A DNA stretch of 64,000 nucleotides from Phoronis australis (taxonomy: Eukaryota; Phoronida; Phoronidae), in NCBI GenBank assembly GCA_002633005.1, contig NMRA01000567.1:192954-256953 (forward strand). The letters run 5' to 3'. Both the position numbers and the translations under genes were made by a program. Positions 58,958 through 64,000 of the stretch are shown here, piece after piece (within the stretch, counting starts at the first letter, position 1; each line of letters begins with the position of its first letter). Below the pieces are notes generated by a model, which saw nothing but the letters and a program-made list of their open reading frames with translations, was not told where the DNA came from and did no database searches.

Positions 58958-59123
58958 CAGGGGCGGATCCAGGATTTTGAATTGGGGGGGGGGGGGCAGG
59001 GCAGAGTTTTAGCCAGGATTTTGCCCATCAGATATTCGCAGCCCCGTACTGCCAAATGGAATCAGGGAGAATTATAGGGGGCCATGGCATGGCCCCTTTG
59101 GCCCCCCTCTAAATCTGCCACTG
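58958..59123 (+). mobile_element. CAGGGGCGGATCCAGG-type MITE, full-length, 166 bp
   Basis: It begins CAGGGGCGGATCCAGGATTT and ends AAATCTGCCACTG, inverted repeats of about 13 bp with mismatches. Both sides are flanked by CAGGT (58953-58957 and 59124-59128), a possible 5-bp target-site duplication. It is G-run rich with a GGGGGCCATGGCATGGCCCC palindrome near the end. Relatives lie at 4506, 30664 and 51367. Confidence 0.75.
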
Positions 59124-59153
59124 CAGGTGTATTGTTTAAATAGGTGGACTTAC

Positions 59154-59377
59154 CGATCTAATAAAACCTTTGCAAGGTGGTCATGTTTTTTCAAGTCCAA
59201 CTTCTCCCGTAGAGCATTCCACCTTTCAATTTGTGACCCAATCATCACCTCGCATTTGCGTCGCCACCTACGATATTCTTTTAATCTTTCTTTCTTTATA
59301 GTCTCACTCAGTGGAGGTCTACCTCGTCTTCGCTTTCCTGACATCACAGACTGTCCAACAACGATTTCGGTTGTCAT
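59154..59377 (-). CDS. First exon of an unrecognised gene encoding a basic AT-hook-like domain (3' partial)
   Basis: ATG at 59375-59377 opens 74 codons plus 2 bases, ending in a consensus donor GTAAGT (+ strand 59148-59153). The product has an AT-hook-type core GKRRRGRPPLSETIKK, then a strongly basic, helical stretch KKERLKEYRRWRRKCE, then IGSQIERWNALREKLDLKKHD and HLAKVLLDR. The layout (GRPPLS, basic segment, GSQIERWNALRE-like helix, LAxxLLDR) recalls the N-terminal domain of many uncharacterised marine-invertebrate proteins, often lineage-expanded and perhaps DNA-binding. This is from memory of the pattern, not a search. No second exon in the right phase was recognised below 59154. Confidence 0.55.
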
Positions 59378-59682
59378 CTGATACCAGCTGTGAATAATGA
59401 TGGCTGTCGAAAGAACCTCGCAGTTCCCTGAGAGTAAAGATCTAATCTAAGACGTTAACAGTCTCTCTAACCTAGCAGAGATCACGCATGCTGGCTACCA
59501 CCTCGCGGCACAACTTGCGCCCTCTGTAATACAGCTAGGTGTGACGGGAGCGCCGTCTATTGAAGGAGTCGTGAGTAACGACGAATCGTCAGTGAAGTTC
59601 TAGAAGCTAGAGTGAGTTATTATATTTTAAAGGGGTGTAAAATGGTAAATTCCTTATTTGGTACTTCCAATGACAAAATTTT

Positions 59683-59723
59683 AAGTTGCATTTTGATTGG
59701 TGTGAAGTTGCATTTTGATTGGT
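59683..59723 (-). promoter_or_regulatory. Twin CCAAT-box repeat upstream of the 59 kb exon
   Basis: AAGTTGCATTTTGATTGGT occurs twice (59683-59701 and 59705-59723). On the minus strand each copy carries ACCAATC, a CCAAT box, placed about 310-345 bp before the ATG at 59377. Regulatory use is inferred from position only. Confidence 0.35.
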
Positions 59724-60800
59724 TTTTACGTTTAACTTGAGACCCCTATTTTAGCGTAATTTGGAACATTCGCGGTGCGAATGACGCCTACTATAAAAAT
59801 GGGCCCCTCACGCTAAAACTTCGGATTCTGCAGGGTCTCGACCATCCGCAAGGAATCCCAACCAAACAAAGTAACTGTTTGGGCCTTTTAAATTTGGACT
59901 TAAACGTTTTTCGGCGAATTTTTCTTGTTTATAAATTCTTTGGGTTATACGTCAAAGCTGCGATGTCGACAGAAGTTAGCGATGAGTTGTAAGTTTGTAG
60001 CCATTTGTATTTCATATTTAGTGCTTCATAAACTCGGTATATTTATCTTCTTCTCTCTTATTTCACTAGCTGTAAGTTGTCACCATAGTCCTCTCGTATG
60101 CGATTCGAGCGAGTGAAAAAGTACACAACGCGTCTAATATTTTTATCGGCTACGAACAGTCGATATTTTAGATACTAAGTAGATCGGTGCTGGCCGCTCC
60201 ACCGACTCCCGTTACATAGGCAACTTGCGAAAGTTGATATGTTCCGTATCTAATGGTGCGAAATATAAAACAAAGGCGGCCGCTATAACATGCCGCTAGT
60301 TTCTTTGGGTCTTCAAGGGAACGCCGCAAATAAGGCATGTTTTTTCAATTAATATACTATAAAAATAAAATATCTAATACACCCACAGTGACGAGGTAAT
60401 GAAGCACTGAGTTTTAAAATAGCATCATAGGGCTTACTGAGTTTCAACATTTGCAAATACGGTGTAACTATAACATCTCATGATAGGCTGTGCGGTATTG
60501 GATATCGTTCTTTGGTGTATATTTCAAACGTCCAACGTCTAAAATCTTTGCACTATTTTCAAATAACCTGTACTAAACCATACATACATTTTGATACTGG
60601 TTGATAAAATTTGAAAAAATCCGTGTACCCCCAAACGACATACTAATTCCAGATTCGCCTTTAGCCTCCACATTTAAGGGAACTTATCAGGTTTTGTTGC
60701 TGCCGACGAAAAACATAATTTTTGGGATTCTTGTTGAATGGATTAGCGTAGAGCTTTACCATTCAATGGTCAGAGATATAACAAAAGCAACGCGGAGCGT
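59724..60800. other. Intergenic, no supported gene
   Basis: Only short frames without domain or splice support. Contains a GC-richer patch near 60190-60290 that could be a promoter, with no gene attached to it in view. Confidence 0.4.
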
Positions 60801-60809
60801 TGAAATGCG

Positions 60810-62330
60810 CCCACGAATGCATCGCAAATGGTGTGCTTTTAGGGTTGTTTATTTGTGTCATAAAAATGACCACTAGATCCGAAAACGGGAACATGGCATT
60901 GTTTCGTTAATAGAAAGCCTTATGCCAAATTTCATAGAAATCCGTCACGGAACTTCAGAGAAACAAAGGAAAACAGATTAAAATGAAATTGCCACTAGGG
61001 GGTACACTGTTCATTGCATCCGTCATTGTCTGTTGTTAGCTTCATATAAATACACTTTTGACAAATTAAATTTAATAAAGATTGGGTTTAGGAGATACAG
61101 CTATGGGCGCAAAACAAAACAAAACAAAACTACCACTAGGAGTCGCCACAGTAGTCAGAGTTGTCATCGTCAACCGTCCTCTTTACACTACGAACACCAA
61201 TTTTCACTAAAACATCCTTAGAATGATTTGGTTGATAGAGGGGTAGTCGCCAAAAAAAGACTCGAAAACAGCAAAAATGGCCACTAGGTGGCACAAAATA
61301 CCTTGATTCCAACCGAAAACGGGAAGATAGCGTCATCTCACCAGTAGATGCCCGTATTCAAAATTTTATGAAAATCCGTTGAGGACCTTTAAGATACAGA
61401 GGTAAAGTTGCCACCAGGGGCACGCCAGTAGTCAGATCCATCGGAAAATCGTCGTCGTCCGTTGTCAACATCATCACTTTTTAAATTTAATAAAGATCCT
61501 GCAAACGGTTTAGGATATACAGGCATGGGCGCAAAAAAATCGAAACTGCCACTAGGAGGCGCCACAATAGTCAAAGTCATTAGAAATCATCATCACCCGT
61601 CCACTTCATAGTAAAAACATACATATCCTGAAAGCGATTTGGTTGATAGAGGGGTGGACGCCAAAAACAAGACTCAAAAACAGTTATATGGCCACTAGGT
61701 GGAGCAAACTAGGTCGAATCCATCCGAAAACCTAAAGACAGCGTCACCTCACTAACAGAAACATGTAAAATAATTTTACGAAAATACGTTGAGAACCTTT
61801 GAAGATACAGAGGTAAACGTAAAAAATAAAATTACCACTAGGTGGCGGGCACACCAGTAGTCAGCTATGTCCGAAAGTCGTCGTCGTGTGTTGTCATCAC
61901 CATATTAATGCATTTACTAAATTGGTTTAGGAGATATAGCCACAGGCGCAAAAAAAACAAAACTGCCATTAGGAGGCGCCACAGTAGTAGAAGTCGTCGG
62001 AAAATCGTGGTCAACGGTCCTCTTCATAGTAAGAACATATGCCATGCCGGGAGCGCGGTTTGTTTGATAGAGGGGCGGATGCAAAAAACAGACTCGAAAA
62101 TAGTAAAAATGGCCACTACTGAGGTGGCGCAAACTACGTCGAATCCATGTGAAAACGGGAGGATACCGTTGTCTCACTAATAGATGCCAATCATATACCA
62201 ATTTTTGTGAAAATATGTTGAGGGCCTTTGAAGATAAAGAGGTAAACGTAAAAAATTAAAATTGCCACTAGGGGGGCACACCCGTAGTCGGATCCGTCCG
62301 GATTAAAGTTCGCTCATGCCGTCCCCGGCC
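60810..62330 (+). repeat. Tandem array, unit about 416 bp, about 3.5 copies
   Basis: The phrase CCACTAGGAGTCGCCACAGT and its variants occur at 61133, 61549 and 61966 (spacings 416 and 417). Two further landmarks keep the same period: TTGCCAC.AGGGG (about 60988, 61408, 61832, 62262) and GGCCACTAGGTGG (about 61276, 61689, 62108). Each unit thus has three CCACTAGG motifs. It is bordered on the right by GACGG/GGACGGACG-rich sequence (about 62390-62450). No unit has a conserved long frame. Confidence 0.9.
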
Positions 62331-63885
62331 ATCCAAGGGAACACGTCAAAATTTCATGAACATACCGTCACTCGGTTTTGGAGATGGAGCAGGACGCCGG
62401 ACGGACGCCGCCTGGACGGATGACACACGGCCCGAATGGACGGACGGACAGAGATGACGGCATAATGAGTCCACATATAAATATGTGGGCGCATTAAAAT
62501 GCATCTAAAACTACTCTGTGAGATCCTCTCTGTGGAGGACTCAGCTGAATCATTTGGCTGCTTTGAGATAGCGCGTTTGCTATCGCGTTAACTTTAATTT
62601 CGGTAATAACACAGCTCTCATTAAGCTCCAAAGCATATAAGACATTTGTATATTTCAAATAACTTAACCAGTCCTTCCAGTTTATTGCCAAACACGCCGG
62701 TGCAGCGACCCCCAACCGTGACGGTATTGCATTTCAGTTTCAAGTTCGCGTTAACCCACACCCATCGTAGTACTTACATGTATTTCCCCCCTGCTCCACA
62801 ACAGGTTCTGTCAAAAGGTATTCTGAGTTCACAGAACTTCTGCTCTCCTAAAACTGATACAGAAAGAATCGTCTACAGTAGAGGGCTGAGGGATATCGGT
62901 CAAATGTAATTTCCGCCGATATCTGCTAAACACTGTCGTCACTGTTGGACTTCTTATGCATCGTCTTTCAAACACTCTATCATGTACACGTATTACACAT
63001 TTTGGCATGATTAATTTCTTATGGTAACTTTACTGAGCAAATACTTCAATAGCGTTCATATAAAATGGTGAGGTTTACCAAGTATTCTCCACGTGGTCCT
63101 ATCGGGGAAGGTGAAACAAAAAGTCATTATGAAGGGTCGAATAAAGATCTGCCCAACCATGCGAACTGTGCAATGTCATTAAAATATCATCAATACTTTC
63201 ATATTTTATCCATGGACTCATCCTCAGTATTGACTTAAAAAACCTTGTTGGGAATCGAGTTACCTCGGAATTACTGTGTCACATAAAACCGATTCCGCAT
63301 ACTGCCCCGCGCAAGATAATTTGCGCCATATAGACCCCTTTTCTTAAATAAAAATTTGGTTTAGATCATATACCATCGTGAAATTGGTGTCATTTCGGTC
63401 TTCACCCATGACATTTCAGTCAGGTTATACTATGGACCGTTGGGGCTAAATTAGAACGGAAATTTTTGACAGAATTAAGAAATTGCCCTCGTACTGATGC
63501 AAAACGGCTTACTTCAGTATTGAATTGGTGATGAAATTGCAAGTTTTACAGTTTTATGGAATGGAAATGTCCTTAGCATCCCCACAGTGAAATGTTTCTG
63601 TGCATGCACTAATTTAGCAGTCATCAGATGGCACATCCCACATCCTAGTTTTACAAAGTCAATGGATTTGATGCAAAGTAGACCACTCGTTGTTTTTTTT
63701 TTGGTAGGACAAGTGAAATTCATGCAAAAGCAAGATTGGGTCTTTTGCTGGGCCATTCACTTTCTATTGCTCAATGGATAGTAATTACATACTAGGGAAG
63801 TGGTAATCGACGTGGGGGAAGATGTCTCCAGAATAACCTGGGATCTGCGTTATTATTAAACGAAACATTGTAAATGGTTGAATTT
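62331..63885. other. Non-coding, no supported gene
   Basis: Includes a GGACGGACG-rich patch and a near-palindrome CCACATATAAATATGTGG (62472-62489). The remainder is AT-rich with nothing recognised. Confidence 0.4.
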
Positions 63886-64000
63886 CTATTTGAAAATGAG
63901 CATAAGTATGTGCGGTCTCTCACCAATGTGTGTTCTTGTGTGCACATGTCCAAACGACTTTCCACAGAGAACATAACTGTTTTTCTGTCCTCTACGAGTT
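63886..64000 (-). pseudogene. C2H2 zinc-finger gene end, degenerate, cut by the window edge
   Basis: The minus strand reads SYVLCGKSFGHVHTRTHIGE then RPH, with stop at 63886-63888. CGKSF, TRTH and the HIGERP linker are zinc-finger hallmarks, but the first Cys ligand is replaced, the finger is short between CGKSF and its histidines, and the next finger is lost before the stop. The gene continues beyond 64000, so it may be a decayed last finger of a live gene or part of a pseudogene. Confidence 0.6.

Noticed and set aside
1-64000. CRISPR arrays, operons, prokaryotic promoters and terminators
   Set aside because: The window is intron-containing animal DNA. The tandem repeats found have no short-repeat/unique-spacer pattern.

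Overview
The window is animal nuclear DNA. Genes are split by GT-AG introns, coding sequence fills only a few percent of the 64 kb, the DNA is AT-rich, and diverged repeats (foldback elements, tRNA-derived SINEs, tandem arrays) fill most of the rest. The gene set is a TWIK-type K2P channel, glyoxalase I, ALKBH1 head-to-head with SLIRP, an alpha-1,2-fucosyltransferase and decaying C2H2 zinc-finger genes. Together with the repeats this fits a marine invertebrate, most likely an invertebrate deuterostome (hemichordate, echinoderm or lancelet). I cannot name the species. Single N bases at 4567, 18403, 28196, 31634 and 42242 mark unresolved assembly positions.

Layout. 4.7-7.5 kb (+): last two coding exons of a KCNK1-like channel; the first exon is upstream of the window or not recognisable. 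11.8-18.1 kb (+): a complete six-exon GLO1 of 178 codons with all four metal ligands. 18.7-23.0 kb (-): ALKBH1 exons 1-4, converging on GLO1; the catalytic exons are not visible. 23.15-29.46 kb (+): complete four-exon SLIRP, whose ATG lies 178 bp from the ALKBH1 ATG, implying a shared bidirectional promoter. 29.5-39.2 kb: repeat-rich, no confident gene. 39.2-40.3 kb (+): a GT11 fucosyltransferase with its whole coding sequence in one exon. 44.1-45.5 kb (-): a zinc-finger pseudogene. 48.0-52.2 kb (-): a four-exon model whose last exon is paralogous to the finger-free part of that pseudogene. 54.26-58.61 kb: a large element bounded by long inverted repeats and filled with repeated palindromic subunits. 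59.15-59.38 kb (-): a first exon encoding an AT-hook-like basic domain. 60.8-62.3 kb: a tandem array with a period of about 416 bp. 63.9-64.0 kb (-): the degenerate end of another zinc-finger gene.

The genes do not form a pathway. GLO1 is cytosolic methylglyoxal detoxification, ALKBH1 is nucleic-acid demethylation, SLIRP is mitochondrial mRNA binding, KCNK sets background K+ conductance and the fucosyltransferase acts in the Golgi. Their order reflects inherited linkage (the ALKBH1-SLIRP pair also occurs in vertebrates) and local rearrangement. Apart from the genes, the most notable signals are the 4.35 kb inverted-repeat element, the missing ALKBH1 catalytic exons, and the zinc-finger-derived gene model.
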